From contig JAVJQK010000007.1 in the NCBI GenBank assembly GCA_040218145.1, positions 1 to 64,000 of the forward strand: a DNA stretch of 64,000 nucleotides. The letters run 5' to 3'. This DNA is from Sandaracinaceae bacterium (GTDB lineage Bacteria > Myxococcota_A > Polyangia > Polyangiales > Sandaracinaceae). Both the position numbers and the translations under genes were made by a program. How positions within the stretch are numbered: the first letter of the stretch is position 1; every line of letters begins with the position of its first letter. Positions 42,595 through 52,038 of this stretch are shown here, piece after piece. The notes under the pieces are model-generated. The model saw only the letters and a program-made list of their open reading frames with translations. It searched no databases and was not told where the DNA came from.

Positions 42595-45438
42595 CTACTC
42601 GATGACGGGGAACGACTCGGGGCTGCGGGTCCGGTACTCGGCGTCGACGTGCTGCATGAGGTCGAGGAGGAAGGTCTGCATCTGCGCGCCGCCGGGGACC
42701 TCCTCGGGCGCGTCGGTGTAGAAGGTGCCGCGCAGGCACTCGCTCCCGCGGCAGCGGCCGTCCGGGAAGACGAGGATCATCTTCTGCATCCGGCGCGAGC
42801 TGCCGACGCGCGGGGTGTTCATGTCGGCCCACATCAAGAGGCCGAGCGCGACGAGGTCCTCGGGCGACATGCCGTAGCCGTGGAGGAAGTAGACCACCGG
42901 GTAGCTCCGCCCGGCGTTCTCCTCGAGGAAGTAGCCAGGCGGCAGGACCATCGAGACCGGGCCGGTGCGGCCGGTCGACGCGGTGAAGTCGAAGACGAAG
43001 GTGTTGACGTAGCCGCACGCCTCGCGGTCGTTCTCGGCGCAGATGCGGTCCTGCGTCACGCGGCGCCGATCGCCGTCGGGCCAGCGCGCGTCCATCATCA
43101 TCAGGCCCGAGCGCAGCCGGTCGATGAGCTGACCGCCCGTGCCGACGTGGCCGCCGTCGCCGGCCGTGATGAAGCGCGGGTCGATGTCGGGGTCGCCGTA
43201 GCGGACCATCGCCGCGCGCCCCACGTCCTCCCACGGGACGTCGAAGTGCTCGAGCTCGAGGCGCCCGTCCATGTGCAAGGCGGCGTGCCCGTTGTAGTAG
43301 CGGACCGGGAAGCCCCGGTTGCTCCAGCCGGCCATCGTGACGTTGGCCATCACGACCCAGTTGAAGAGATCGCGGATGCCGCCGTCGGCGAAGACGTCGA
43401 CGTCACGCAGGGTCTCGAGATCCATGTGCTCCGCGAGCCAGCGGGGCGAGGACTCGATCATGCGGTTGGCGCCGCGCGCCCGGTCGAAGCAGCCGTTGCC
43501 CTCGCCGATGTCGAAGCCGCCGCCGGGAAGGTCCGCGGTCGGCGCGAGCTGGCGAGTGCCCATCAGCCCGTCGATGCCGACGTCGAGGAAGGCCTCGGCC
43601 ACCCCGGCTTCGCCCGCGGTGCACTGATCTTCGCCCACCACGTCGCGGTTCCAGTTGCCCTCGGTGCCGCCGGGGTTGAACTGGAAGTGGAAGTCGTCGC
43701 CCGCCGGGTCGGGGTTGGTGACGGGATCGTAGGGCGTCCCGTCGGGGCTCGTCTCCATCGCGCTCGGCACCCCGTCGAGGCCGAAGTCGTCGAAGGGCTC
43801 CCGGCCGTTGCGGATCACCGGCTCGCCCGCGTCGCGCACGCCGTTCCCGTTCACGTCGACCGCGAGCACGACCTCGATGGGCATGCCGTGGCCGCCGTCG
43901 GGGTTCCAGTGGCCGATGTCGCCCGGGACCTCGCCGCCGTCGCAGAAGGTGATGACGGGGTGCTGGCCGTCGGGGTTGAACTCGTCGTCGAAGAAGCCCG
44001 CGCCCTCGCTGCCGCTGAGGAAGTCTCCGTCGCCGTCGAAGGGCGGGACGATGATCTGGGCGTCCGGGGCGCAGCGCGCGCTCGCGGGCATGGTGCGCAC
44101 CTCGTCGGGCACGCCGGGCGGGGTGACGCTCGGCTCGCTCGGGTCCGCGGTCCGGTCGTAGTTCGGGTTGCCGAACATGGTGGCCAGGTCGCGGAAGATC
44201 GAGATGTAGTCGGTGCGGTTGAAGGTGCCGCCCTGGCCCTCGAAGCCGTCCTCGTACCACCAGTGCTCGAAGTGCTGCGGGTGCTCGTGGATGTGCTCGA
44301 CGGGCGGGGTGCGCGCGAGCGAGGCGCCCATCGCGCAGCCCTCCGGGTCCAGCTGCCGCTCGGTCTCGGTGCAGAACCCGCCCACGTGATAGTTGCGGAT
44401 GTGCTCGAGCATGAAGGTCCAGTCGGTCGGGCCGCCGAGCGGAGCCACGAAGTCGAACAGCTCCGGGTTGCCGAGGCCGATGCGCCCCGAGCCGCTGCCT
44501 CCCATCGAGAAGCCGAGGATGCCGCGGAAGACGAACTCGCGGTCTCGCCGCGTCGGCGCGTCCTCGCGGACCACCGCCTGGTAGGTGCCGAGCCGCGCCA
44601 TCTCGAAGGTGAGCGTGCCGCCGCCCGCGGAGCCCTGGAAGCGCGGGCTCGCGATGCCCACGAGGCGCGCCTCCTCCATGTGGGGGCCGCGCCACACGAC
44701 CTCGACGTGCCCGAGCCCGGCCCCGCTCGGGAGGCGCGCGCTCGTCACGGGGATGGTGAGCGGGATCTCGCGGTTCAGGATCGCGTGCGCGGGCCCGAAG
44801 GTCACCGCCGGCCCGAGCGCGAGGTAGCCGGCCGGGGTCATGTCCTCCGCGCAGTCGATCGCCGCGTCGAAGGGGTCCACGTGGTAGCGGTCGTCCCGCG
44901 CCGCGCCCTCGGGGAGCGCGATCGCGGCGCCCGCGAGCGCGCCGGAGTCCACGGAGAGCCCGCCCGCGGGGGCGACGTTTCCGCTCGCCGACCCGTCGCA
45001 CGCGGCCACCGGCGCGTCGTCGATGACGACCACCTCGAGGGCCGCCTCGCTCGTGTCGCCGCCCTCGTGGGAGGCGGTCGCGGTCAGGGTGATCGTGCCG
45101 GGCGCGACGCCGGTGAGCACGAGGTCGACGCGGTCGCGCGTGGGCGGGATGCTCACCGTGGCCGGCGCGTCGACCACGCCGTCCGCGCTCGCCGTGAGCG
45201 TGAGCGTCGCGCCGGGGAGGCAGTCCTTGTCGAACGTCAGGTGCACGGCCCGCTCGGCCCCGACCGCCATGCCCACCGACGTGCGCGACCAGGTCAGCTC
45301 CGGGAACGCCACGCTGCCGCAGCCCATCACCTCGGCGCCCGCGTCTCCCGGGCCTCCGTCGGAGTCGGTCACGCCGTCGTCGCAGGCGGCGAGCGCGAGG
45401 GTCAGAGAGAGGGAGACGAACAAGCCGGTGAAGCGCAT
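42595..45438 (-). CDS. Large lipoprotein with esterase-like C-terminus
   Basis: 947 residues from ATG 45438. Lipobox LAAC (SLSLTLALAAC). An Ig-like domain follows (~40-140, LTFDKDCLPGATLTL...). A large central region contains repeated MG/WN segments, including HIHEHPQHFEHWWYEDG (~400). The last ~120 residues resemble the start of a putative esterase/PHB-depolymerase domain (PVVYFLHGYGMSPEDL, KMILVFPDGRCRG, VDAEYRTRSPESFPVIE). The stop comes where the G-x-S-x-G nucleophile elbow should begin, so the hydrolase is either truncated or has lost its activity. Confidence 0.7.
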   Translation of the reverse strand: MRFTGLFVSLSLTLALAACDDGVTDSDGGPGDAGAEVMGCGSVAFPELTWSRTSVGMAVGAERAVHLTFDKDCLPGATLTLTASADGVVDAPATVSIPPTRDRVDLVLTGVAPGTITLTATASHEGGDTSEAALEVVVIDDAPVAACDGSASGNVAPAGGLSVDSGALAGAAIALPEGAARDDRYHVDPFDAAIDCAEDMTPAGYLALGPAVTFGPAHAILNREIPLTIPVTSARLPSGAGLGHVEVVWRGPHMEEARLVGIASPRFQGSAGGGTLTFEMARLGTYQAVVREDAPTRRDREFVFRGILGFSMGGSGSGRIGLGNPELFDFVAPLGGPTDWTFMLEHIRNYHVGGFCTETERQLDPEGCAMGASLARTPPVEHIHEHPQHFEHWWYEDGFEGQGGTFNRTDYISIFRDLATMFGNPNYDRTADPSEPSVTPPGVPDEVRTMPASARCAPDAQIIVPPFDGDGDFLSGSEGAGFFDDEFNPDGQHPVITFCDGGEVPGDIGHWNPDGGHGMPIEVVLAVDVNGNGVRDAGEPVIRNGREPFDDFGLDGVPSAMETSPDGTPYDPVTNPDPAGDDFHFQFNPGGTEGNWNRDVVGEDQCTAGEAGVAEAFLDVGIDGLMGTRQLAPTADLPGGGFDIGEGNGCFDRARGANRMIESSPRWLAEHMDLETLRDVDVFADGGIRDLFNWVVMANVTMAGWSNRGFPVRYYNGHAALHMDGRLELEHFDVPWEDVGRAAMVRYGDPDIDPRFITAGDGGHVGTGGQLIDRLRSGLMMMDARWPDGDRRRVTQDRICAENDREACGYVNTFVFDFTASTGRTGPVSMVLPPGYFLEENAGRSYPVVYFLHGYGMSPEDLVALGLLMWADMNTPRVGSSRRMQKMILVFPDGRCRGSECLRGTFYTDAPEEVPGGAQMQTFLLDLMQHVDAEYRTRSPESFPVIE

Positions 45439-45526
45439 CGCGGAGAGGATAGCGAGATTGGCCCGACCGATCTCGGGCAAGGCCGACTGGAAACCGCCGT
45501 AAGGCTCGTGTCAGGGTTCTGGCGCG

Positions 45527-46678
45527 ATGCGCGGCGCTCTCCTCTCCCTCCTGTTGGTCCTCGCCGGGTGCGGTGGGGAGTCGGTGGCCCCCGATGGCGG
45601 CGTGGGCCTCGACGCGTACTCGCCTCCGCCCCCGGACGCGGGCCCCGCCGAGCCCACACCCGACGCGCGGGTCCCCTTGCCGGGCCGAGACGCGGGCGTC
45701 GAGCCGAGCGAGGATGGCGGCGCGCCCGACGCTGGCCCGCCGCCGCCCGACGACGTGCGCTTCGTGCTGATGGGCGACACCGGCGAGGGCAACGCCGATC
45801 AGCGCGCGGTCGCGGTGGCCATCCGCGACTACTGCGCGCTCGAGGGCTGCGACTTCGTCATCCTGCTCGGCGACAACATCTACGACTCGGGCGCGTCCTC
45901 CGTCGACGACCCGCAGTGGACGACGAAGTTCGAGGAGCCCTACCGCGACGTGGAGCTGCCCTTCTACGCGGTGCTCGGCAACCACGACTACGGCGGCGTG
46001 CTCTTCGGGCGCGACTCGGGCGGGCTCGGCAACGAGTGGGACAAGGGGCCGGTCGAGGTGATGTACTCGGCGCGCTCGACCAAGTGGACGATGCCGGACA
46101 CCCACTACACCTTCCAGGTGGGCAACGTGGGGTTCGTGATGATGGACACCAACTCCATCCTCTGGGACGACACCACGAACGGCGACCAGCGCGCGTGGTT
46201 CCCCGGCGCGGTCGCCGATCTCCGTGCCTCGGGCGCGGACTGGATCATGGCCGCGGGCCACCACCCGCTCCGGAGCAACGGCGCGCACGGCAACGCGGGG
46301 AGCTACGAGTCGCTCGAGATCGGCGGCGTCGACGTGCCCATCCCGATCCCCATCATGGACGGGCGCAACTTCCGGCGCTTCATGCACGACTACGTCTGCG
46401 GCAACGTGGACTTCGCCTTCGCGGGCCACGACCACAACCGTCAGTGGCTCGACGAGCCCGACGCGTGCGGCGGCACGGAGCTTGTCGTCAACGGCGCGGG
46501 CGCCAAGACCAAGTCCTTCGACCGCGACGACCGCAACGCCGCGCACTGGCAGAACGACGCCATCGAGGGCTTCATGTACGTGCACATCTCGGGCGACACC
46601 ATGATCGGCCGCTTCATCGACTCGAGCGGCGCCGTCGAGTACGAGCGCATGCTGATGCGTCCCAGCGCGAGCTGGTAG
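45527..46678 (+). CDS. Secreted metallophosphoesterase (purple-acid-phosphatase-like)
   Basis: 383 residues from ATG 45527. Lipobox LAGC, then a long Pro/Asp/Ala linker (~25-75). The calcineurin-like metal-binding motifs occur in order: MGDTG (~82-86), GDNIYDSGASSV (~115), GNHD (~151), GHHP (~244) and GHDHNRQW (~300). The dimetal centre is complete. Purple acid phosphatases and 5'-nucleotidases of this class hydrolyse phosphate esters outside the cell. Substrate unknown. It is divergent from the esterase-like lipoprotein gene. Confidence 0.88.
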   Translation: MRGALLSLLLVLAGCGGESVAPDGGVGLDAYSPPPPDAGPAEPTPDARVPLPGRDAGVEPSEDGGAPDAGPPPPDDVRFVLMGDTGEGNADQRAVAVAIRDYCALEGCDFVILLGDNIYDSGASSVDDPQWTTKFEEPYRDVELPFYAVLGNHDYGGVLFGRDSGGLGNEWDKGPVEVMYSARSTKWTMPDTHYTFQVGNVGFVMMDTNSILWDDTTNGDQRAWFPGAVADLRASGADWIMAAGHHPLRSNGAHGNAGSYESLEIGGVDVPIPIPIMDGRNFRRFMHDYVCGNVDFAFAGHDHNRQWLDEPDACGGTELVVNGAGAKTKSFDRDDRNAAHWQNDAIEGFMYVHISGDTMIGRFIDSSGAVEYERMLMRPSASW

Positions 46679-46725
46679 TCACCGCGCGCCTCGACGCGCG
46701 TACGCTCCGGCCCCAGGGAGGTCAG

Positions 46726-48372
46726 ATGAGCGACACGGTGACGATCTCGAAGAAGGCGCCTCTGCGGGTGGCCACGTGGAGCGAGCTGGAGGATCGGGTG
46801 CCGGCCTACGCGCTCGCGCTCCAGACGGATCTCGTGGTGATCCGGCTGGGCGACGAGGTCTCCGTGCTCTACGGGCGCTGCCTGCACCGCGGGGCGCTCA
46901 TGGCCGACGGACGGATCGAAGGCGACAACCTCATCTGTGGTCTTCATGGCTGGGACTACCGGGTCGATACCGGCGTCAGCGCGTACGCGAACGACGAGAT
47001 CCTGCACAAGTTCGACGCGCGCATCGACCCGTCCGAGGACGCGGTGTTCATCGAGGAGGCGGACGTGCGCGCGTTCCAGCGCGTCCACCCCCAGCCCTAC
47101 GACCGCGAGGCCTATCTCGGGCTCTATCAGGACCCCCACGGCGCGCCGGAGGAGGACGCCAACGGCTACATCCAGCGGCTCGCGCGCGAGGGGCTCGAGA
47201 AGACGGGGCACCACGGCGTGGTCAGCGCGATGGGCGTGCCGCGGAGTCAGCTGCCGCGCTGGGACTCGCTCCAGCTGCTCACGGCGCAGCTCGCCCGCCG
47301 CCCGCTCGCGGACGACGCCGAGGTCGGCACGGAGCTCGTCATCGGGCCGCGGGCCGACAAGCCGCTCCGGCTCGCGATCCCGCTCTTCGTCAGCGACATG
47401 AGCTTCGGCGCGCTCAGCGAGGAGGCGAAGATCGCGCTCGCCAAGGGCGCAGAGGGCGCGGGCACGGGCATCTGCTCGGGCGAGGGCGGCATGCTGCCCG
47501 AGGAGCAGGCGGCCAACTCCCGCTACTTCTACGAGCTGGCCAGCGCGCGCTTCGGCTGGAGCATGGACAAGGTGAAGCGCTGCCAGGCGTTTCACTTCAA
47601 GGGCGGGCAGGGGGCCAAGACGGGCACGGGCGGGCACCTCCCGGGCAACAAGGTCGTGGGCAAGATCGCCGAGGTGCGCGGGCTCGAGCCGGGCACGCCC
47701 GCGGTGAGCCCGAGCCGCTTCGAGGACCTCGCGAGCGTCGACGACTTCCGGCGCGTGGCCGACGAGGTGCGCGAGGCGACGGGCGGGATCCCGATCGGCT
47801 TCAAGCTCAGCGCGCAGCACATCGAGGCCGACCTCGACTTCGCCGTCGCGGCGAGCGCGGACTACGTGATCCTCGACGGGCGCGGCGGCGGGACCGGGGC
47901 CGCGCCCGAGATCTTCAAGGACAACATCAGCGTGCCGACGATGATCGCGCTGGCCCGCGCGCGCGCTCACCTCGACCGACGCGGGCTCGACGATCTGACC
48001 CTGATCATCACGGGCGGGCTGCGAACCGAGGGGGACTTCGTCAAGGCGCTCGCGCTCGGGGCGGACGGGGTGGCGATCGCGAACAGCGCCATCCAGGCCA
48101 TCGGCTGCCTCGGCATGCGGGCCTGCCACACCAACAACTGCCCGGTGGGCATCGCGACGCAGAAGGAGAGCCTGCGGGCGCGCCTCCAGATCGACGAGAG
48201 CGCCGCGCGCCTGACCCGCTTCTTCGAGTCCACCACCGCGCTGATGAAGATCCTCGCCCGCGCCTGCGGCCACGCGCGGCTCGGCGACTTCGCGCTCGAC
48301 GACCTGACCACCTACGACCGTGACCTCGCCCACCTCACGGGCGTGCCCTACGCAGGGCTCGGCCAGATCTGA
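46726..48372 (+). CDS. Rieske domain-glutamate synthase-like (GltB2/FMN-binding) protein
   Basis: 548 residues from ATG 46726, with AGGGAGG upstream. N-terminal Rieske [2Fe-2S] motif C52-x-H54-x16-C71-x2-H74 (GRCLHRGALM, LICGLHGWDY). The remainder is the FMN-binding glutamate-synthase alpha-subunit fold: PLFVSDMSFGALSEEAK, GEGGMLPEEQ, HFKGGQGAKTGTGGHLPGNK, then IITGGLRTEGDF and MRACHTNNCPVGIATQ, whose Cys cluster should bind an Fe-S centre. The usual glutaminase domain is absent. It is likely a redox enzyme of unknown substrate. Confidence 0.85.
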   Translation: MSDTVTISKKAPLRVATWSELEDRVPAYALALQTDLVVIRLGDEVSVLYGRCLHRGALMADGRIEGDNLICGLHGWDYRVDTGVSAYANDEILHKFDARIDPSEDAVFIEEADVRAFQRVHPQPYDREAYLGLYQDPHGAPEEDANGYIQRLAREGLEKTGHHGVVSAMGVPRSQLPRWDSLQLLTAQLARRPLADDAEVGTELVIGPRADKPLRLAIPLFVSDMSFGALSEEAKIALAKGAEGAGTGICSGEGGMLPEEQAANSRYFYELASARFGWSMDKVKRCQAFHFKGGQGAKTGTGGHLPGNKVVGKIAEVRGLEPGTPAVSPSRFEDLASVDDFRRVADEVREATGGIPIGFKLSAQHIEADLDFAVAASADYVILDGRGGGTGAAPEIFKDNISVPTMIALARARAHLDRRGLDDLTLIITGGLRTEGDFVKALALGADGVAIANSAIQAIGCLGMRACHTNNCPVGIATQKESLRARLQIDESAARLTRFFESTTALMKILARACGHARLGDFALDDLTTYDRDLAHLTGVPYAGLGQI

Positions 48373-48399
48373 TGGAAGACCGCTGATCGGAAACCTCGC

Positions 48400-48422
48400 C
48401 CGCGCTCGGCCGAAGAGCGCGG
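48400..48422 (+). terminator. Hairpin between the Rieske gene and coxB
   Basis: Eight-base-pair stem CCGCGCTC/GAGCGCGG with a 7-nt loop, about 28 nt after the stop at 48372. No T-tract, so termination is uncertain. Confidence 0.3.
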
Positions 48423-48491
48423 CGTGACTTCCCGAACCGCCTCCGTGACCCCCCATCCCCTCGGGAGCCATCCTCTCGGGAGGGAGCGGAG

Positions 48492-49490
48492 ATGACGCAG
48501 AACGCGTCCGACTACGCCGACGCGCTGGCCGCGCACGTCACCGACGCGGCGTGCGCGATCGGGCTCAGTGTGCTCGCGCTCGTGGTCGTGCTCGCCATCG
48601 CGTGCCTCCGCCGCCCCGGCTCGAGGGATGTCGCGCGTCTCCTGCTCGCGCCGATCGCCATGCTGCCCTTCGCGCTCTTCCTGGGGACGACGCCGCCCCC
48701 CGTCCCGACCCTCGCGCGCGGGGAGGCCGTCGTCATTCACGCCCGCGCTCACCGCTGGCGCTGGGAGTTCGAGCAGTCCAATGGAATGATCGAGGGCCGG
48801 CTCCTCGTCCCGGTGGGGCGGACCGTGCACCTCGTGCTGACGAGCGAGGGGCCCGCGCCGACCGTTCATTCGTTCCACGTCCCCGCCCTCGGGATCGGGG
48901 TGGACGTCGCGCCCGGCCAGAAGCGCCACGTCCTCTTCGTGGCGGAGCGGGAGGACGACTACCTCATCGAGTGCGGCGCCTTCTGCGGCACGGGTCACGC
49001 GCGCATGTCGGCCTCGCTGGTCGTGCTGTCGCAGGCCGAGTTCGACCCCCCCTACGGTTGCACTCTCGGCTTGCACGCGCCTCTGGACGTCACGATGGCG
49101 GAGTGGGGCGAGAGGGTGTTCGCGAACAACGGCTGCCCCGCGTGTCACACCGTGGGCGAGGCGCGCTCGGACTTACCCTCGACGCAGCCCTCGAGCCTGC
49201 CCGACGACGAGCCCTCGCGCCCGCCCTTGGTCCTGGTGGGCCCCGGCCTCTACGACCTCGTGATGCGCGAGCGCCCGCTGACCGACGGCGCGGTGGCCCT
49301 CGCCGACGCCGACTACCTGCGGCGCGCGATCGTGAGGCCCCAGGACGACGTCGTGGTCGGCTACGAGCAGATGGCGATGCCCGCTTTCAACTTCTCGGAG
49401 GCGGAGCTCGACGCTCTGCTGGCCTATCTGCATGCGCTGTCGGCCAGCCCTGAGATCCGCGAGCGGGCGAAGGACTTCGAGCCCTACTGA
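48492..49490 (+). CDS. Cytochrome c oxidase subunit II-like protein with cytochrome c domain
   Basis: 332 residues from ATG 48492 (GGGAGCGGAG upstream). Two helices at the N-terminus (~18-39 and ~48-64). The typical HRWRWEFEQ follows. CuA ligands His129, C161-x3-C165, H169 and M172 are present (ECGAFCGTGHARM), but the Glu usual between the cysteines is Ala. A class I cytochrome c follows: CPACH (C215/C218/H219) and EQMAMP (Met ~294). It resembles caa3-type subunit II. No coxA or coxC neighbour is present, so it may serve a distant oxidase or act alone as an electron carrier. Confidence 0.85.
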   Translation: MTQNASDYADALAAHVTDAACAIGLSVLALVVVLAIACLRRPGSRDVARLLLAPIAMLPFALFLGTTPPPVPTLARGEAVVIHARAHRWRWEFEQSNGMIEGRLLVPVGRTVHLVLTSEGPAPTVHSFHVPALGIGVDVAPGQKRHVLFVAEREDDYLIECGAFCGTGHARMSASLVVLSQAEFDPPYGCTLGLHAPLDVTMAEWGERVFANNGCPACHTVGEARSDLPSTQPSSLPDDEPSRPPLVLVGPGLYDLVMRERPLTDGAVALADADYLRRAIVRPQDDVVVGYEQMAMPAFNFSEAELDALLAYLHALSASPEIRERAKDFEPY

Positions 49491-49502
49491 GCGAAGCTCT
49501 CT

Positions 49503-51623
49503 TCAGGCCGCGTCGCTCGAGGTGCAGACGCGGTTGCGGCCCGAGCGCTTGGCGGCGTAGAGCGCGTTGTCGGTGACCTTGAAGAGCGTCTCGGGCGAGT
49601 CGGCGTCGTGCGGGAAGGTCGCGACGCCGACCGAGCACTTGACGCTCAGCTTGCCCAGCTCGGTGGTGAACACCGTCTCGCCCAGCTCCTCGCGGATGCG
49701 CTCGGCGAGCGTGATGGCGCCCTCCGTGTCCGTCTCCTCGCAGAGCACGCAGAACTCCTCGCCGCCGAAGCGCGCGACCGCGTCCGTGTCGCGCTTGACC
49801 CGGTTGAGGATCGCGCCGAGCTCCTTGATGACCACGTCGCCCACGTCGTGCCCGTAGGTGTCGTTGACGCTCTTGAAGTGGTCGATGTCGGTGACCAGGA
49901 GCGAGAGCTTGCGCCCGAAGCGGTCGGCGCTCTTGAGCTTCGCGTCGAGCTCCTCGAGGAACGCGCGCTTGTTCAGGCAGCCCGTGAGCCCATCCGTGGT
50001 GGCCATCTCCTCGAGGCGCCGCACCGCGGCCGCGTTGCTCATCGCCACCGCGAGCTGGTTGGCCAGCACCTGCAGCGTGGGGCGAACCGCGTCATTGAAG
50101 GCGTCGCGGCGGTGCGCGGCCAGGGCCAGCGTGCCGATCGCGTCCTCGCGCACCACGAGCGGCAGGATCAGCAGCGACGACATCTCCTTGAGGTTCGCGC
50201 GCTTGGTGTAGACGACCTGCTGCCGCGCATCGAACTCGCCGCGGTAGGGGAGGTAGTGGCGGTTCTTGACCGCCATCGCGGTGAGCGACGTGTTGTCGCG
50301 GAAGGTGAGCTTGGCGAAGCGCTCCGCCTCCTCGCCCACCGCCTTGCGCACGCTGTGGCGCTTGCTCTCCGCGTCGTAGAGCGTGATGGCCGCGAAGTCG
50401 TAGGGGGCGATGTCGCCCGCGGCGCTGAGCCCGGCGTCGATGACCTGGTCCTCGCTCAGCGCCTCGCCCAGCGCCTGGGACGCGCGGTAGAGGTGGGTCT
50501 GCTCGCGCTTGCTGCGCTCGAGCTGCACGAAGACGCGCTCGTTCTGGATCGCGCGCAGCACCTGGGCGACCGCGCCCGTGAGGACCTCCTCCTCCTGCGG
50601 CGTGAACGGCCGCGCGCCGAGCCGGTCGGCGCAGAGCGCGCCCTGCACGTTGCCGCTGCCCGGGTCGGTGACCGGCACGCCGAGGAAGGTCCCCACCCGC
50701 GCGCCGTTCTGGTAGTAGCAGAGCCCCTTGTAACCTGGCTTGAGGTTCTCGAGGTTCATGGTCAGCCCGCGGCTCGCCACCGCGCCGACCGCGCCCTCAC
50801 CGGCCGAGAACGGCCCCTCGGCCACGTCGTCCGAGTCGGTGGCCAGCTCGACGATGCGGAGCTTGCCCGTGTCGTCCTTCATGAAGAGCACACAGGTGTG
50901 CAGATCGAGCGTGCGCTTGAGGAGATCGAGCACGTGGTAGAGCGCGTCGTGCACCTGCTCGAGGCTCGAGCGGAAGACCTTGTCCTCCGCCTGGGCCGAG
51001 GCGTCGCTGCTCGCCGCGCCGACCAGCCGGAACAGGCGGCTCTCCTCGCGCACCTTCTCCCGCTCCTGGTCGAGCTCCTTCTTGCTGCGCTCGCGGACCC
51101 GGGCGATCTCCGCGCGGGTGAAGACCACGTTCAGCGCCCCGAAGAGCACGATGAAGACGCCGTGCAGGGCGAAGCGCTCCCAGTCCGCCCGCGCCTGGGT
51201 CAGCCACCAGAGCGCGGCCTCGAAGCCGAGCGCGAAGAGCACGAGGGTGGTGCCCATCGGGCTCCGCGCGAAGGACGCCAGGAACGCGACCAGCACGTAG
51301 ATCGCCGGGTAGACCGGGCCCTGGAGCCCGCCCCCGAGCTGCACCCCCGCGTGCGCGGCGATGAGCAGCAGCACGCCGAGCTCGAGGTCCAGCCACTTGC
51401 CCTCCTCGGCCCCGGGCTTCTCCCGCGCGCGCTTGGCGGCTCGGACCCCGAAGATGGCGAGCCAGGCCAGCCCGACCGCGCCGTGCTCGACCCCGAGGGA
51501 CTCCGGATCGACGAGGAACACCCCGAGCAGCACCAGCACCGCGAACGCGCTCGCGGCGACGAAGCCGAACGAGGCCCGCGCGGTCTTTCGGATGGTCAGC
51601 GCTGCGTGGACGAGGGACGACAT
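49503..51623 (-). CDS. Diguanylate cyclase with membrane, GAF and GGDEF domains
   Basis: 706 residues from ATG 51623. Four to six helices (~20-170) with a coiled coil after them (~175-205), two GAF domains (~230-370 and ~400-535), and a C-terminal GGDEF domain. The active-site signature is intact, GGEEF at 620-624. The inhibitory RxxD site (RDTD at 611-614) is five residues upstream, so product inhibition is likely. It should synthesise c-di-GMP from GTP at the inner membrane in response to a signal sensed by GAF. The GspE_N protein at 5640 may be one type of receptor. Confidence 0.9.
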   Translation of the reverse strand: MSSLVHAALTIRKTARASFGFVAASAFAVLVLLGVFLVDPESLGVEHGAVGLAWLAIFGVRAAKRAREKPGAEEGKWLDLELGVLLLIAAHAGVQLGGGLQGPVYPAIYVLVAFLASFARSPMGTTLVLFALGFEAALWWLTQARADWERFALHGVFIVLFGALNVVFTRAEIARVRERSKKELDQEREKVREESRLFRLVGAASSDASAQAEDKVFRSSLEQVHDALYHVLDLLKRTLDLHTCVLFMKDDTGKLRIVELATDSDDVAEGPFSAGEGAVGAVASRGLTMNLENLKPGYKGLCYYQNGARVGTFLGVPVTDPGSGNVQGALCADRLGARPFTPQEEEVLTGAVAQVLRAIQNERVFVQLERSKREQTHLYRASQALGEALSEDQVIDAGLSAAGDIAPYDFAAITLYDAESKRHSVRKAVGEEAERFAKLTFRDNTSLTAMAVKNRHYLPYRGEFDARQQVVYTKRANLKEMSSLLILPLVVREDAIGTLALAAHRRDAFNDAVRPTLQVLANQLAVAMSNAAAVRRLEEMATTDGLTGCLNKRAFLEELDAKLKSADRFGRKLSLLVTDIDHFKSVNDTYGHDVGDVVIKELGAILNRVKRDTDAVARFGGEEFCVLCEETDTEGAITLAERIREELGETVFTTELGKLSVKCSVGVATFPHDADSPETLFKVTDNALYAAKRSGRNRVCTSSDAA

Positions 51624-51744
51624 GGCGGCGGCAGTCCCCCATCCGGTAACGGATCGCGCGGTCGGTGGTCAAAAAAGCGGAGGCGGGCGCGAGGGCCCCG
51701 ATTTCTGGACGGATCGGCGGCCGCGTGGCGAGCATGGGCCGCCC

Positions 51745-52038
51745 GTGTCTCGACTCGGAAGCGCGCTCGCCTGGATGCTGCCCTTCGGGCTCTTGATCTT
51801 GTCGATCGTGAGCGTGCCGCTCGCGATCCTCGATGAGGAGGGCCTGCCGCGCTACCGCGCGCTCAAGGGGGAGCTGGCCGAGGTGGACCGGGTGAACGGG
51901 CGCCTGCGCCGCGAGGTGGAGCTGCTGCACCGCGAGGTCGACGCCTTGCGCACCGACCCCGAGACCATCGAGCGGATCGCCCGCGACGAGCTGGGCATGA
52001 TCCGCGACGACGAGCTGATGTTCCAGTTCTCCCAGTGA
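51745..52038 (+). CDS. ftsB: Septum formation protein FtsB/DivIC
   Basis: 97 residues from GTG 51745 (an ATG 11 nt upstream is out of frame). One N-terminal helix (MLPFGLLILSIVSVPLAIL) and a coiled coil (ALKGELAEVDRVNGRLRREVELLHREVDAL), followed by the family ending PETIERIARDELGMIRDDELMFQF. FtsB joins FtsL and FtsQ in the inner membrane to activate septal wall synthesis. The stop abuts the stop of the convergent MgtC gene (52038/52039). Confidence 0.85.
   Translation: MSRLGSALAWMLPFGLLILSIVSVPLAILDEEGLPRYRALKGELAEVDRVNGRLRREVELLHREVDALRTDPETIERIARDELGMIRDDELMFQFSQ

Noticed and set aside
42649-48372. A 5.7-kb plus-strand frame of about 1,900 codons.
   Set aside because: Its first four kilobases are antisense to the esterase-like gene and read across the metallophosphatase. 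Only the last 548 codons (from 46726) have domains. GC-rich codon bias keeps such frames open.
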